Below are positions 9,130 through 19,417 of a stretch of 64,000 bases of DNA, in pieces. The stretch is from Chroococcus sp. CMT-3BRIN-NPC107 (lineage in GTDB: Bacteria; Cyanobacteriota; Cyanobacteriia; Cyanobacteriales; Chroococcidiopsidaceae). The stretch covers positions 1 to 64,000 of the forward strand of contig JAHHGY010000006.1 in the NCBI GenBank assembly GCA_019359635.1, written 5' to 3'. The notes below the pieces were generated by a model. It saw nothing but the letters and a program-made list of their open reading frames with translations, was not told where the DNA came from and ran no database searches. The first letter of the stretch is position 1, and each line of letters begins with the position of its first letter. A program made the translations under genes and the position numbers.

Positions 9130-9879
9130 ATGAATTTTTTGGCAACTATTCAGTGCAAAAACCTTGAATTTACTAACATTGAAGCAATTATCTTTGACAA
9201 AGACGGCACTTTAGAAGATTCGGCAGCCTATTTAAGAAGTTTAGGACAAAAGCGATCGCGCATTATCGACGCGCAAATTCCCGGCACAGGAGAACCGCTA
9301 TTAATGGCTTTTGGCATCAATGGCAGTACCCTCGATCCTACAGGGATGTTAGCCGTAGCCAGTCGCTGGGAATCTGAAATAGCCGCCGCCGCCTACATTG
9401 CCGAAACAGGTAAGGGGTGGCTGGAATCGCTGGATATCGCTCGTCGCGCTTTTACTGAAGCTGATAGCTTTATTGGTATGGCTCCCTCCCCGCTATTTAT
9501 GGGTAGTTTAGAAGTATTGATAGGTTTATCCCAAGCAGGCTTAAAACTAGGCATTCTTTCCGCCGCTTCCACCCAAAGAGTGCGTAGTTTTGTCCAAACT
9601 CATCAGTTGAGCGATTATATTCAATTACAAATGGGAACTACTCAAGGAGGCCTAAGTAAACCAAACCCAGCTTTATTTATGCAAGCCTGTCAAGCTTTAG
9701 GAGTGGAACCAATTAATACTTTGATGGTAGGCGACTCGGTAGGCGATATCAAAATGGCTCGTGAAGCAGGAGCCGCCGGATGTATTGGTATCTGCTGGAA
9801 CCAAGCCGCCACTCATTTAAAATCGGCGGATGTAACGATTTCTCACTTAGAAGAAATTAAATTTACGGTAAAGCGTTAA
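9130..9879 (+). CDS. HAD-superfamily hydrolase (phosphoglycolate-phosphatase-like)
   Basis: 249 residues with the HAD motifs in order: DKDGTLEDS (motif I, nucleophile Asp at about residue 23), LGILSAAS (motif II), SKPNPALF with Lys (motif III) and MVGDSVGDIKMAREAGA (motif IV), with a helical cap between motifs I and II. These fit a small-molecule phosphatase of the Gph type; the physiological substrate cannot be told. It starts after the rpsA terminator. Confidence 0.88.
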   Translation: MNFLATIQCKNLEFTNIEAIIFDKDGTLEDSAAYLRSLGQKRSRIIDAQIPGTGEPLLMAFGINGSTLDPTGMLAVASRWESEIAAAAYIAETGKGWLESLDIARRAFTEADSFIGMAPSPLFMGSLEVLIGLSQAGLKLGILSAASTQRVRSFVQTHQLSDYIQLQMGTTQGGLSKPNPALFMQACQALGVEPINTLMVGDSVGDIKMAREAGAAGCIGICWNQAATHLKSADVTISHLEEIKFTVKR

Positions 9880-9992
9880 TGAAGCTATGAGCTTTCTGCT
9901 ATTTAAAGGTAGACAGATGGCGAGCGCCAACAGTTATAATAGCCAAAATTTTACTAATATATTTGCTGCCAAGCACCCAGGAGGAAATGCCC

Positions 9993-11246
9993 TTGTCTCG
10001 TCGCTACCTGTTTACTTCGGAATCTGTTACTGAAGGCCATCCCGATAAAATTTGCGACCAAATTTCCGATACCATTTTAGACGCGCTATTAGCTCAAGAT
10101 CCTAGCAGTCGCGTTGCCGCCGAAGTGGTTGTTAACACGGGTTTAGTATTAATTACTGGAGAGATTACAACCAAAGCTCAAGTCAATTATGTAGATTTAG
10201 CTCGCAAAAAAATTGCGGATATTGGCTATACCGAATCTGATAACGGCTTTTGTTCTAATAGCTGCTCGGTTTTGGTTGCTTTAGACGAACAATCTCCTGA
10301 TATTGCTCAAGGCGTAAATACTGCTCGCGAAAGCCGCGAACAATCTAGCGAAGAACAATTTGATGCGGTGGGTGCTGGCGATCAAGGCTTGATGTTTGGT
10401 TTTGCTTGCAACGAAACCCCCGAATTAATGCCTTTACCGATTAGTCTTGCTCAACGCATTGCTCGTCGTTTAGCAGCAGTACGCAAAACAGGTCAATTGC
10501 CTTACCTGCGTCCTGACGGTAAAACTCAAGTAACCGTTACTTACGAAGATGGTAAGCCTGTAGGAATTGATACAATTTTGGTTTCTACTCAACACACCGC
10601 TAATATCGGCGATATTACAGAACAAGAGGCAGTGCAGGCAAAAATTAAAGAAGACCTTTGGGTTGCCGTAATAGAGCCTGTATTTGCAGACTGTGATATC
10701 AAACCAGATGAGGAAACCCGCTTTTTGGTTAATCCCACCGGAAAGTTTGTCATTGGTGGACCTCAAGGCGATTCTGGGCTAACTGGACGCAAGATAATTG
10801 TTGATACTTACGGCGGCTATTCGCGGCATGGTGGCGGTGCATTTTCTGGCAAAGATCCCACGAAAGTAGATCGCAGCGCTGCCTATGCTTGCCGTTATGT
10901 TGCTAAAAATATCGTTGCGGCGGGATTAGCAGAAAAGTGCGAAGTACAGTTAAGTTATGCCATTGGTGTAGCTAGACCAGTGAGCATTTTAGTTGAAACT
11001 TTTGGTACGGGTAAAGTAGATGACGATCGCTTATTAGAATTAGTTAAAGAACACTTTGAACTGCGTCCATTAGGCATCATTCATACTTTTAACCTGCGTC
11101 AACTACCTGGGGAACGTGGGGGACGTTTTTACCAGGATGTAGCGGCTTACGGTCACTTTGGACGCACCGATTTAGAATTGCCTTGGGAACAAACCGATAA
11201 AGCGGCAATATTAAGCGCTGCTTTAACTCAAGTAGTGGCTAAATAG
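9993..11246 (+). CDS. metK: S-adenosylmethionine synthase
   Basis: 417 residues making SAM from methionine and ATP. It opens [19 protein letters not shown] when read from TTG 9993, and contains [12 protein letters not shown], the ATP loop [20 protein letters not shown] and [10 protein letters not shown] chose TTG 9993 because AGGAGG (9979-9984) lies eight bases before it and other cyanobacterial MetK proteins start MSRRYLF. The in-frame ATG at 9987 is only two bases from that Shine-Dalgarno. A bidirectional terminator separates it from folC. Confidence 0.96.
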   Translation: MSRRYLFTSESVTEGHPDKICDQISDTILDALLAQDPSSRVAAEVVVNTGLVLITGEITTKAQVNYVDLARKKIADIGYTESDNGFCSNSCSVLVALDEQSPDIAQGVNTARESREQSSEEQFDAVGAGDQGLMFGFACNETPELMPLPISLAQRIARRLAAVRKTGQLPYLRPDGKTQVTVTYEDGKPVGIDTILVSTQHTANIGDITEQEAVQAKIKEDLWVAVIEPVFADCDIKPDEETRFLVNPTGKFVIGGPQGDSGLTGRKIIVDTYGGYSRHGGGAFSGKDPTKVDRSAAYACRYVAKNIVAAGLAEKCEVQLSYAIGVARPVSILVETFGTGKVDDDRLLELVKEHFELRPLGIIHTFNLRQLPGERGGRFYQDVAAYGHFGRTDLELPWEQTDKAAILSAALTQVVAK

Positions 11247-11269
11247 AACGACGTAGCCCAAATAAACTA

Positions 11270-11303
11270 AGGGATAAACTGATTACAGGTTTATCCTTTT
11301 TTA
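11270..11303. terminator. Bidirectional terminator between metK and folC
   Basis: GGATAAAC (11272-11279) pairs with GTTTATCC (11289-11296), followed by TTTTTTA. The genes converge and the hairpin touches the folC stop, so it can serve both. Confidence 0.8.
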
Positions 11304-12542
11304 TGAGGCTGGAAAATTATTTAAAAAATGCCCGACTAAATATAGCGAACCACACAAAATAATTAAGCGATCGCTCTTTGCCGCATTTAAAGCCAAAAAT
11401 AAATCATTATAAGTCTGGCAACTAGCTAAATTAGGACAGATATTTTGAGCCAATATCGCTAAATCAATCGGATCTGCGCTGCTATGGTCGGGGACAGGAA
11501 CTAAGTGCAAGCGGTCTTTTGGGCGTAGCAAGGCTGTAAAAATCTCCTTATGGTCTTTGGTAGACAATATTCCCATTACCCACGTTATAGGGCTTTCTAG
11601 AGTGTCTGCGTAGTGACGTAATGCCCTCGCCGCCGCCGGATTATGAGCGCCATCAATTAGCAAAGAGAAATCGCCATACTTTACCCACTGAAGACGACCA
11701 AGCCAGCGAGTTTTTGCCATTCCACGCGCAATCGCTTCGGTCGTAATTTTCCAGCCGTTTTGTTGCAAAATTTGGATAGCAGTAAGGGCTAAAGCGGAGT
11801 TACTTAACTGTATGTCACCCAGCAAAGGCAAGGGATATTCTATATTTTTGTAAGTTGCCCATCTTGGACCGTTAATTAGTAACTCTGTAGCAGGTTCTAC
11901 CCAAACAGCCGGACAATTTAGTTCAGTAATGCGCGATCGCACGACATTTTCTGCTTCTATGGGTAATTGTCCTACTACTACCGGACAACCAGGCTTAATA
12001 ATTCCTGCCTTTTCCGTAGCAATCTCTGCCAAGGTTGAGCCTAATTGCTGCCAATGTTCGCGGCTAATAGAGGTAATAACTGAAACAAGCGGGTGCAAGC
12101 AAACATTAGTTGCATCCAATCGTCCCCCTAACCCTACTTCGACAATGGCAATATCTACCTGGCTTTGAGCAAAATACAACCAAGCCGCCGCCGTAATAAC
12201 TTCAAATTGAGTTGGTGTTTCTGTAGCTGGATTAATGGCGTTGATAACTTGTAGCAGCAAGCTTTGCAGCGCTTCTAGAGAAATTGGTTGCTCGTTTAAA
12301 CAAATACGTTCCATCCAATCGACCAAATGCGGCGATGTATAGCGTCCGACTTTGTAGCCTGCCTGAGTCAAAATTGATGATAAATAAGCACAGACCGAAC
12401 CTTTGCCATTAGTTCCTGCTACGTGGATTATTGGAACTTGCTCTTGGGGATTGCCCAACCTAGCTAAAAGTTGCTTGATTCTCGCCAAACCAAGATGAAC
12501 GCCAAACCTTTGAAATGGTTGCAGTATAGAGTCAACATTCAC
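11301..12542 (-). CDS. folC: Folylpolyglutamate synthase / dihydrofolate synthase
   Basis: 413 residues with the Mur-ligase-like P-loop HVAGTNGKGSVCAYL (about residues 40-54), YTSPHLVDWMERICLN, EVGLGGRLDATN, the SREH loop and LIDGAHNPAAARAL. FolC adds glutamate to dihydropteroate and to folates, which keeps them in the cell. Spacing and length are normal. It is convergent with metK and divergent from the small gene at 12662. Confidence 0.95.
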   Translation of the reverse strand: MNVDSILQPFQRFGVHLGLARIKQLLARLGNPQEQVPIIHVAGTNGKGSVCAYLSSILTQAGYKVGRYTSPHLVDWMERICLNEQPISLEALQSLLLQVINAINPATETPTQFEVITAAAWLYFAQSQVDIAIVEVGLGGRLDATNVCLHPLVSVITSISREHWQQLGSTLAEIATEKAGIIKPGCPVVVGQLPIEAENVVRSRITELNCPAVWVEPATELLINGPRWATYKNIEYPLPLLGDIQLSNSALALTAIQILQQNGWKITTEAIARGMAKTRWLGRLQWVKYGDFSLLIDGAHNPAAARALRHYADTLESPITWVMGILSTKDHKEIFTALLRPKDRLHLVPVPDHSSADPIDLAILAQNICPNLASCQTYNDLFLALNAAKSDRLIILCGSLYLVGHFLNNFPAS

Positions 12543-12661
12543 AAGTAAAAATATTTTTTTGTATTAAGGGTAACTTAAACTTATACTCTTTTGGACAGAT
12601 GAATTCTCTTGCTTGAATCGGGATAAAAAAATAGTAGTTCTATTTGTTAGAGAGGAATTCC

Positions 12662-12895
12662 ATGCAAGCTACCGAAAATCAAAGTGCGATCAGCAATCTC
12701 GAATACGATTTGCTAACAGCGTTGAAGCATAAAGCTGAAGCCCTTAGAGCTTACGAGACTTATATTCAAGATGCGGAACAAATGCAGTCAAAACCTTGTG
12801 TGGAATTGTTCAAGAAGTTGCAACAGCAAGATAGGCAGCAAGCTGAGGAACTTCGCCATCACTTGCAAGAAGTAATGCAAAAAGGCAAAATGTAA
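12662..12895 (+). CDS. Small helical protein, 77 aa, unknown
   Basis: The frame opens at TTG 12644, but ATG 12662, preceded by GAGAGG, is the better start. The product is all-helical and charged (YDLLTALKHKAEALRAYETY, DRQQAEELRHHLQEVMQ), with one Cys and no membrane span. The heptad-like Leu pattern suggests a helical hairpin. A clear terminator follows. Function unknown. Confidence 0.7.
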   Translation: MQATENQSAISNLEYDLLTALKHKAEALRAYETYIQDAEQMQSKPCVELFKKLQQQDRQQAEELRHHLQEVMQKGKM

Positions 12896-12913
12896 AACTT
12901 GATTGTTAATTTA

Positions 12914-12950
12914 TGGGTGTTGTAATCATTGTAAAACACCATTTTTTTAC
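12914..12950 (+). terminator. Terminator after the 77-aa gene
   Basis: GGTGTT (12916-12921) pairs with AACACC (12935-12940) and is followed by seven T. Simple intrinsic terminator. Confidence 0.7.
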
Positions 12951-12983
12951 GGAAAATTAAGGGGCAATTAGTGGCAATCAGCA

Positions 12984-13667
12984 ATGTCGAGTTGGACTAA
13001 AAACCTCCAAGGATTATTATTAAATCTCTTTTTAGAGAACCGTTGTCCGCTATGCGATCGCTCTACTGATACAGAATTTTGCCTTGATTGCACAAAACAA
13101 CTGCAACGATGCCAATTAGCCCATTCCCACAAACTCGAACAGCAAAAGTTACCAGTATTTGCGTGGGGAAACTATCAAGGTACTCTCAAACGTGCGATCG
13201 CAGCGCTTAAATACCAAAATCAACCCCAAATAGCTCATCCTTTAGGAACTTGGTTAGCAGACGCTTGGCTAAAGTCTCAATTTGCTACCAACCAAGTAGT
13301 TGTTATTCCGATTCCTTTGCACGCCAACCGACAAAAACAGCGCGGTTACAATCAAGCAACGCTAATAGCTGAAAGTTTTTGCAGTGCTACAGGTTTAAAA
13401 TTGCAAAAATTAGGTTTAACGCGCCAAAAAGAAACCGCAGCGCAATTTAGTTTATCTCCCCAACAACGGGAACAAAACTTAAATAGCGCTTTTGAACTAG
13501 GAACAGAGTTTTGTCGCCAGCGCCCAAAGATGCCAGTGTTATTAGTAGATGATATTTATACAACCGGAGCAACAGCACGCTTTGCAGCGCAAACATTACA
13601 ACAACAGGGAATTGCTGTATACGGGATGGTAGCGATCGCTACTAGCCAAAGGCATAATGAAGCTTGA
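12984..13667 (+). CDS. comF: ComF family phosphoribosyltransferase-like protein
   Basis: 227 residues: an N-terminal zinc-finger-like segment with CPLCDRSTDTEFCLDC, then a type I phosphoribosyltransferase domain with PIPLHANRQKQRGYNQA and the PRPP loop VLLVDDIYTTGATA. This is the usual ComF layout. ComF is needed for DNA uptake in naturally competent bacteria; whether it acts so here is inference. The PPC gene follows 21 bp later and may be co-transcribed. Confidence 0.9.
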   Translation: MSSWTKNLQGLLLNLFLENRCPLCDRSTDTEFCLDCTKQLQRCQLAHSHKLEQQKLPVFAWGNYQGTLKRAIAALKYQNQPQIAHPLGTWLADAWLKSQFATNQVVVIPIPLHANRQKQRGYNQATLIAESFCSATGLKLQKLGLTRQKETAAQFSLSPQQREQNLNSAFELGTEFCRQRPKMPVLLVDDIYTTGATARFAAQTLQQQGIAVYGMVAIATSQRHNEA

Positions 13668-13688
13668 ATTGTATTTGAGCAACGGTGA

Positions 13689-14144
13689 ATGATCGGCAGT
13701 TTTTGTGTATTTAGGTCAAAGCATCTACTAATAATTCCTCCCACCTTCCTTGTAAGTATTGGTATAGCCTGTTCGGTAGTAGCTCAAAGCAAGTTGTACA
13801 ATCCGATTGCTTTGCCGCCTACTAATGAAATTACAGACAAGCTGACAGAAAACGATATTCCTACAGGACTTGGGGGATTTGCCCGCGATTACTTAGTCAA
13901 GCTTAATAAAGGTGACAATGTAGCCATCGATCTAACTTCTGATAGCTTTGATGCTATGGTGACGCTGCTATCGACCGATGGGACGACTATCTCTGAAAAT
14001 GACGATGGCCCAGATGGTACTACTAATTCTTTGCTATTTACCCGGATTAATACCACCGGAACTTACGTAGTGCGCGTTCGGGCTTTTGGCGAAACCGGGA
14101 TAGGAAATTTTAAGCTAAAAGTCACTCGCCTACGCCCGTCTTGA
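13689..14144 (+). CDS. Secreted protein with pre-peptidase C-terminal (PPC) domain
   Basis: 151 residues. A hydrophobic N-terminal segment (LLIIPPTFLVSIGIACSVVA) looks like a signal peptide. The rest is one beta-rich PPC domain: FARDYLVKLNKGDNVAIDL, then SFDAMVTLLSTDGTTISEND and TGTYVVRVRAFGETGIGNF. PPC domains usually accompany secreted proteases; here the domain stands alone, so it may assist secretion or bind ligands outside the cytoplasm. No catalytic residues are visible. Confidence 0.75.
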   Translation: MIGSFCVFRSKHLLIIPPTFLVSIGIACSVVAQSKLYNPIALPPTNEITDKLTENDIPTGLGGFARDYLVKLNKGDNVAIDLTSDSFDAMVTLLSTDGTTISENDDGPDGTTNSLLFTRINTTGTYVVRVRAFGETGIGNFKLKVTRLRPS

Positions 14145-14160
14145 CCAGAAAAGAGGATTG

Positions 14161-14937
14161 TTACCCGACGACAGTTAGTACGCACAGTAACAAGGCTTCT
14201 GTCCACTCTACTACTGCCCCATAGGTGTCACCAGTATGACCCCCTAGCTGCCTTGCGAACCATGCAGCCGTCAAATAAGCGATCGCGCTGCCGCCGATGA
14301 CTGTAAACAATGCCAACTTTAGGAGAGATTTATCTACCAAAACTGATATAGCACTCAAACTTAGCATTAATATTAATCCTGGCACTAAGTCCCTATAGGA
14401 AGTAATAGCGCTGCTGTGAAATTTGCCTTTGCCTGCGGGCTTAAGGTAAGGATAAAGCGCGATCGCTATTTGTTGCCCCCATCTCCCCCAGCCACACACT
14501 GTGATTAATCCTAGCCAGTGGGAACTGTGCAAGTCTGCTAAAGCCACCGTTTTGATTAGTAAGAGGGCGATCGCTGCCATTGCCCCAAAAGCTCCTGTAG
14601 CGCTATCTACCATCACCTCCAGCCTTCTTTGGGGGTCTTGGACTGCTAGTCCATCCGCCGCATCTATTACCCCATCTAAATGCAGCCCTCCAGTGAGTAA
14701 GATCCAAAAACTTACTATTAAAGCACTGCTAGTTAATACAGGCATACCAATTAAGTGCAGTCCTAAATCGACTAATCCTAAAATCCCTCCAATAATTAGC
14801 CCAATAAGCGGCGACCAATAAGCTACGCGCTGAAATTCTAAGTTATTAATAGAGATGGGAATGCAAGTATAAAAAGTAATTGCTGCGATTATTTCTAACC
14901 CCAATTGTTTCCACCAACAACGGCGATGCCTTTGCAT
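14161..14937 (-). CDS. cobS: Adenosylcobinamide-GDP ribazoletransferase (cobalamin synthase)
   Basis: 258 residues, polytopic membrane protein. The family signature [27 protein letters not shown] (cut here into [15 protein letters not shown] and the following [10 protein letters not shown]) and the C-terminal [10 protein letters not shown] are present. CobS joins adenosylcobinamide-GDP and alpha-ribazole to give adenosylcobalamin (phosphate). Convergent with the PPC gene; no B12 riboswitch could be made out upstream. Confidence 0.93.
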   Translation of the reverse strand: MQRHRRCWWKQLGLEIIAAITFYTCIPISINNLEFQRVAYWSPLIGLIIGGILGLVDLGLHLIGMPVLTSSALIVSFWILLTGGLHLDGVIDAADGLAVQDPQRRLEVMVDSATGAFGAMAAIALLLIKTVALADLHSSHWLGLITVCGWGRWGQQIAIALYPYLKPAGKGKFHSSAITSYRDLVPGLILMLSLSAISVLVDKSLLKLALFTVIGGSAIAYLTAAWFARQLGGHTGDTYGAVVEWTEALLLCVLTVVG

Positions 14938-15158
14938 ATAGATTGCTTAAATTATTTTACGGATAACCAATAATTAAGTAATAAAACTGATGTCTGTGCC
15001 TAAAGAAAAGGTGATAGTAAAAATTGATTGGCTAAGTTAATAACCCACCCCCAAAATAGTGACTCTAAAAATATTTTAGTCACTACCGGAGCGTTACTAA
15101 GCTGATAAAGACTGTACTTGCTAAAACAAAAAATTTAACTACTACCCCACTCTGTTCA

Positions 15159-15846
15159 TGTCAGTTATCGGCGATCTTCCCCTAGTTATCTTTTCCTTTG
15201 GTATCGCTATTTTAGCGTCTTTAACCGCACTAGATTTAGCAGAACGAGTAACTGTTGTTACAGATATTAAGCGTAAACTGTGAGTATTAGATATAGCTAT
15301 CGTTACAGCTAGCGGTTTTATGAAATAAATTATCCAGTAAGTAATTTTGTTTTTTGGCAAACCACTAGCTTACTAGAATTACAAGCTCGCCAAATACATT
15401 TACTGGTGATAAGTGCGATCGCACTTTTGATAGTTTTAGCAATAGCAATCCAATCAGCAAAGAGTCAGAGGCGCTTGAAAGAAGTTGCTTCTTTTGCTGA
15501 AACTCAACGCCGCCTAGCAACTTTAATCGACTCTTTACCAGGAATTGTATTTTCTTGTAGCAACGATCCTAATTTTTCTATGACCTATTTCAGCGAAGGT
15601 TGTTTGAATTAGCTTGTCAACAAGATCGAGCAATATTTCGTCTTTGAGATCCAGAAATTGGCATTCCTAGTAGCGATCGCGCCAAACTGTTTAATTCTTT
15701 TCATCGCGCCATCAATGTCGGCACAATTTCCGGTACGGGGTTAGGATTGGCTCGTCAAAAACTCTGTAGACTTGCACGGTGGCTCTATTACTGTGGAAAG
15801 TGAAGTTGGTATAGAAACAATCTTTGAAGTTGCTTTGCCCTTGTAG
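15159..15846 (+). pseudogene. Broken MHYT-PAS sensor histidine kinase
   Basis: Pieces of one gene appear in order but in different frames. About 15159-15283 reads SVIGDLPLVIFSFGIAILAS then LTALDLAERV, like an MHYT membrane sensor unit. 15406-15612 has a membrane span, a coiled linker and the start of a PAS domain (AETQRRLATLIDSLPGIVF). About 15650-15846 gives the kinase ATPase core: IPSSDRAKLFNSFHRAIN, GTISGTGLGLA and, after a frameshift, VDLHGGSITVESEVGIETIF. The phosphoacceptor His region is missing. Stops, frameshifts and a large internal deletion make it non-functional. Confidence 0.75.
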
Positions 15847-16155
15847 AGCGTTAGTTATGGCTTAGAGCTAATTAATATATTTTAGGTAGGCGCGATCGCG
15901 CTGATAAATTTTTTGCTGGCGGCAAGTAGGAGCAAAGTCAAAAGACTTGAGATAATATTGTGTCGTAGGCTGCTTTTTGACTGTAACTTTTTGTAATTAC
16001 CTTAATTTTGTTTGCCAGCTAACTCTTAGCCTTAAAGCAAGCTTGTAGAAGTTTTGGGAATGTAGGTCGATCGCAAAACCAACATCGCAAAAATTTAGCA
16101 AACCTATTTTATTTAGCTCCAACTCGATTTTCGCCGCCAAGAAGTTGTTTTAATT
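15847..16155. other. Gene-free stretch after the kinase remnant
   Basis: 309 bp with no open frame that looks coding. It holds HIP1-type palindromes near 15890 and 16070, and is AT-rich before the next gene, so it may carry that gene's promoter. Nothing else recognised. Confidence 0.5.
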
Positions 16156-16608
16156 ATGAGTAACTATCGCTCCGACTCTCAGCTACCTGCTCCGTGCATT
16201 ATTAACGCTGGCATCATTACGAACAAAATCGACATCGGGCGACTGCTTGCCGATTTAGGGCGCGTCCGCTATATCTATATTCAAGATGGCTTGCTTGCAA
16301 GCCAAGGTGAAGGCGATGTTATGGAAATATTTACCAATCCCCAACAAGCAACGCTGATTGCCAATCACTCACTGTACTTAAATCTCCATAGTTTTGATTA
16401 TCTCGAATTAAAACAGTCGTCCGAGCAAGAAACCTATTTCGATTTGACGCTTGATAGTACCTGTTTGCGCCTCATTCCCCTTTCTACACCATTGCAAGAG
16501 CGAGTAACGCGCAATTTAAACGCTGGCAGTTTGGAAGCAATGATGGACCAAGTCATTTCAGCTAAGTGGGATGCAGAAATCGATGATGATGGTAGTTGTC
16601 CTTTTTGA
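16156..16608 (+). CDS. Conserved hypothetical protein, 150 aa
   Basis: A soluble acidic protein opening MSNYRSDSQLPAPCIINAGI and closing DAEIDDDGSCPF. It has hydrophobic strands (LYLNLHSFDYLELKQ, YFDLTLDSTCLRLIPL) and no signal or membrane segment. The frame is clean and the gene lies head-to-tail with tgt (80 bp). I do not recognise the family. Confidence 0.65.
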   Translation: MSNYRSDSQLPAPCIINAGIITNKIDIGRLLADLGRVRYIYIQDGLLASQGEGDVMEIFTNPQQATLIANHSLYLNLHSFDYLELKQSSEQETYFDLTLDSTCLRLIPLSTPLQERVTRNLNAGSLEAMMDQVISAKWDAEIDDDGSCPF

Positions 16609-16637
16609 GACTTTCGTCTTCTGCATTGGTTAAGTAG

Positions 16638-17819
<1,182 letters not shown>

Positions 17820-17891
17820 CTTAATAAGCTATCGCTTTCGTGTTAAAATTCATCTCAATTCTTAAAGCTGCATAAGTAGAGATATATACAG

Positions 17892-18029
17892 ATGGAAGCC
17901 GCATTATTGCTTGCAAAACTCCCCGAAGCCTACGCGATTTTTAATCCTTTAGTAGACGTTTTACCAATTATTCCCGTATTTTTCTTGTTGCTGGCGTTTG
18001 TTTGGCAAGCAGCAATTGGTTTTAGATAA
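17892..18029 (+). CDS. psbK: Photosystem II reaction centre protein K
   Basis: 45 residues: [20 protein letters not shown] then [20 protein letters not shown] and IGFR. The KLPEAY...NPLVDVLP...FVWQA pattern is diagnostic of PsbK, a single-span PSII subunit next to CP43; the leading residues are removed in the mature protein. It sits downstream of tgt and ends at a strong terminator. Confidence 0.97.
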   Translation: MEAALLLAKLPEAYAIFNPLVDVLPIIPVFFLLLAFVWQAAIGFR

Positions 18030-18051
18030 TTTTTTTAGCTAACAATTATTT

Positions 18052-18085
18052 GGTAGGACAGACTTTTAGCCTGTCCTATTTTTTT
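18052..18085 (+). terminator. psbK terminator
   Basis: TAGGACAG and CTGTCCTA form a perfect stem around ACTTTTAGC and are followed by seven T. The T run reaches the end of the converging GST remnant. Confidence 0.85.
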
Positions 18086-18644
18086 AGTCTGCCCTCCCCT
18101 TTTGACAAGCTGGGCGTTCGGAAAGACGCTGCATATAATTCATAACATTTGTGTAAGCGCTTAAATCGAGCTTTAACATAATTGGAATGTATGCTAACAG
18201 CGAACCGACTGCGACATCGGCAACGCTAAACTCCTCTCCCAGCAAGTATGGCTGCTGTGCGAAAATTTTATCTAAGGCGGTTAATAGCTTAGGCATTTCC
18301 CGCTCTCGATTGGCGGCGACAAAAACCCCCGTAGCTAAAGTAGAATTAGCAAACAAAATCCATTGATTAATCAAGGCTAATTGTTCGACAGAAAAAGTCT
18401 TTTTTTCGTACTTTTGAGCTAAATAAAGCAAAATTGCTCCCGATTCCCACAAACAAAAATCCCCAACGCGCGATCGGCGGGACTTTTCCCATCGGATTAA
18501 TAGCCAAAAACTCTGACTGAAGATGAACGCCAGCCTGCATATCTAGCAGCACAAATTCGTAAGGAATGGCTAATTCTTCCAAATCCCACTTAACAATTGA
18601 TGCTCGACTGCGCGCGCCACCGTAAAGTTTTAGCAGAACTAAAG
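18084..18644 (-). pseudogene. Glutathione S-transferase, frameshifted and without start codon
   Basis: Frame 1 from about 18641 reads LLKLYGGARSRASIVKWDLE then ELAIPYEFVLLDMQAG and INPMGKVPPIA, the thioredoxin-fold half of a GST. At about 18460-18475 the frame shifts, and the rest continues as VGDFCLWESGAILLYLAQKY plus the helical C-terminal domain to 18084. No ATG, GTG or TTG precedes the N-terminal part; a stop sits just before it. The remnant overlaps the stop codon of the upstream gene. Confidence 0.85.
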
Positions 18645-19097
18645 CACTTTATGAGTATGAGAGTGTTGTTTTACATTGTCGTCGGCAGTAACAGTGCGGC
18701 TCATATTTAACACTCGCTTGCGTTCTATAGAGTATTTAAAGTCATCGCGGGTTGCACCTGGGGCGATATGAGTTTGCGCTACCTCACGACGCTTGTAAGT
18801 CCGCGCGGCGGCGATCGCTCTGGTAACAAATTCATCGCTAAACTGCGCTGAATCTGGAAATCCTGCGGGTTTTTGAGGTAATTGGGTAACAACGTCGCCA
18901 ATAGTAGTAGCGAGGGCAAGTTTATAAGAAGTCGGAATGCCTTTAACAATTGCTTCTAAAGCAGCAGACGGAATCGGCTCAATCACTTCAATCTCATGCA
19001 CTTCGCCATCTTCTTTAATAAAGCAAGTCGCTAACCCAACTACTAAATAATCATTGGCAGCTAAATCTGTAGCATCATCTAACAAGGTATTAGTCAT
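18639..19097 (-). CDS. Conserved hypothetical protein, 152 aa
   Basis: The frame is open from 19148, but ATG at 19097 (MTNTLLDDATDLAANDYLVV) is the likelier start. A soluble protein with one predicted alpha/beta core (GLATCFIKEDGEVHEIEVIE), a basic middle and a His-rich tail HSHTHKVL, which could bind metal. The stop overlaps the GST remnant by a few bases. Family not recognised; it resembles conserved cyanobacterial proteins of unknown role. Confidence 0.65.
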   Translation of the reverse strand: MTNTLLDDATDLAANDYLVVGLATCFIKEDGEVHEIEVIEPIPSAALEAIVKGIPTSYKLALATTIGDVVTQLPQKPAGFPDSAQFSDEFVTRAIAAARTYKRREVAQTHIAPGATRDDFKYSIERKRVLNMSRTVTADDNVKQHSHTHKVL

Positions 19098-19417
19098 AGA
19101 AATATTTTTGTCAAGGCAACATATCTCGTGGTTGTTGCATTGTACCAACTTGTCTGGAGACTTCGCTCAAGGTCAGCCTAGTGGTAAGCTTATCTACTCC
19201 TTGGGTGATTTCTGGAATTGAACTATGGATTGATGAAGTAAAAAATATAGACTGCTAAATTATCAATTATATATTCAGTGTTAATTTTTGGTAACTTTCT
19301 TAATTAAACACCGATGATGGTTGTAAGCCACTTAGTCAAGTAACACAAAGCCCTGCCTGTGGCAGCAGAAAAAATTATAAGTTTAATTTATTGAGCTACC
19401 GCTCATAGTTATAAAAT

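Noticed and set aside
10470..10766. Antisense 98-aa frame in metK
   Set aside because: Shadow frame; no ribosome binding site or family resemblance.
14938..15158. Cobalamin riboswitch upstream of cobS
   Set aside because: No B12-box-like sequence was found in the divergent region.
15142..15360. Minus-strand 72-aa frame
   Set aside because: Lies antisense to the MHYT part of the broken histidine kinase, which explains the sequence better.
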